DNA from: JBBAEA01 sp041656175
GTDB taxonomy: Bacteria > Myxococcota_A > Bradymonadia > UBA4248
Reading direction: 5' to 3'
NCBI GenBank assembly: GCA_041656175.1
Contig: JBBAEA010000170.1
Span: 1 to 6,416 of the forward strand
Length of the DNA stretch: 6,416 bases
Notes under the pieces: generated by a model
Databases searched by the model: none
The model's input: only the letters and a program-made list of their open reading frames with translations
Told to the model about the DNA's origin: nothing
Part shown: in pieces, positions 6,213-6,416 of the stretch
Position numbering within the stretch: position 1 is the stretch's first letter
How the letters are laid out: each line of letters begins with the position of its first letter
Program-made: the position numbers and the translations under genes

Positions 6213-6231
6213 GTTTTTAAGTTTTTAACTT
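6213..6231. repeat. AT-rich tandem octamer / inverted repeat
   Basis: GTTTTTAA is repeated in tandem (6213-6220, 6221-6228), and AAGTT (6219-6223) can pair with AACTT (6227-6231). It lies directly before the GC-rich hairpins and may be part of the transcription end region. Confidence 0.4.
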
Positions 6232-6233
6232 TT

Positions 6234-6281
6234 GGGGGGAAGTTTCCCCCTACGTGTCAACCCCGCGCTGTGCGCGGGTTT
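6234..6281 (+). terminator. Probable terminator pair after gene C
   Basis: Two GC-rich hairpins follow each other. The first is GGGGGAA/TTCCCCC, just after a T-rich stretch (about 6235-6250), with a very tight loop. The second is CCCGCGC (6262-6268), loop TGT, GCGCGGG (6272-6278), then TTT (6279-6281). The second is a stable stem but has only three T residues after it, so termination may be partial. It lies 140 bp past the gene C stop. Confidence 0.45.
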
Positions 6282-6416
6282 GCCACTACCCCCCTTGTAA
6301 GTAATCTATTGCTATGTTTAGCTAGCATAGCACGAAGTGCGGTGAGCGTTTCTACCCCCTTGGGCTTAAAAGCCTGTCATGGAGATCACCCCCCGCACTT
6401 CAACCTTATGCCGAAT

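Larger units (their letters stand above)
6123..6416. other. Gene-free 3' region with hairpins and C-rich tracts
   Basis: No coding frame of useful length continues here, so the operon ends with gene C. Besides the terminator candidates at 6219-6281, the stretch has an inverted repeat TGCTATG/CATAGCA (6310-6316/6326-6332), a short one GGCTT/AAGCC (6363-6367/6370-6374), and CTACCCCC-type tracts at 6286-6296 and 6352-6361, plus a C6 run near 6388. I recognise no RNA gene. Confidence 0.6.

Overview
The window looks like bacterial chromosome, or a metagenomic contig, of moderate to slightly low GC. The one confidently named housekeeping gene, epmA (EF-P beta-lysylation), is best known from Pseudomonadota and some relatives, so I favour a proteobacterium-like host. 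I cannot place it more finely.

Layout, left to right. Positions 1-571 are AT-rich and hold no gene I can support. epmA lies at 575-1552 on the + strand. A 930-bp gene-free interval follows. Most of it (about 1565-2257) is a block of 102-bp tandem repeats built from CACGAAA / TTTCGTG arms, with a TGnTATAAT-like element repeated at exact 102-bp phase. The block is bracketed by two copies of a 35-bp direct repeat that differ at one base. After it come a strong terminator-like hairpin (2292-2340) and a short leader. A compact + strand operon of three genes then fills 2483-6122. The last 294 bp hold only hairpins, probably transcription terminators, and C-rich tracts.

The operon is the most interesting part. 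Gene A (279 aa) is a helical, Lys-rich protein of unrecognised family with a possible C-terminal winged helix. Gene B (434 aa) and gene C (about 497 aa) are two different P-loop ATPases that both resemble the BrxC/BrxD (DUF2791, PF10923) family of BREX phage-defence systems. Gene C also carries an N-terminal SH3/Tudor-like segment resembling the C-terminal domain of PcrA/UvrD helicases. Spacing is 12 bp between A and B, and B overlaps C, so the three are probably co-transcribed and translationally coupled.

No PglX methylase, PglZ phosphatase, helicase or nuclease is visible. Both flanks of the operon are gene-free, so the unit looks complete as A-B-C. I infer a stand-alone, possibly defence- or genome-surveillance-related, paired-ATPase system. 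That function is a hypothesis from family resemblance and not something the sequence proves.
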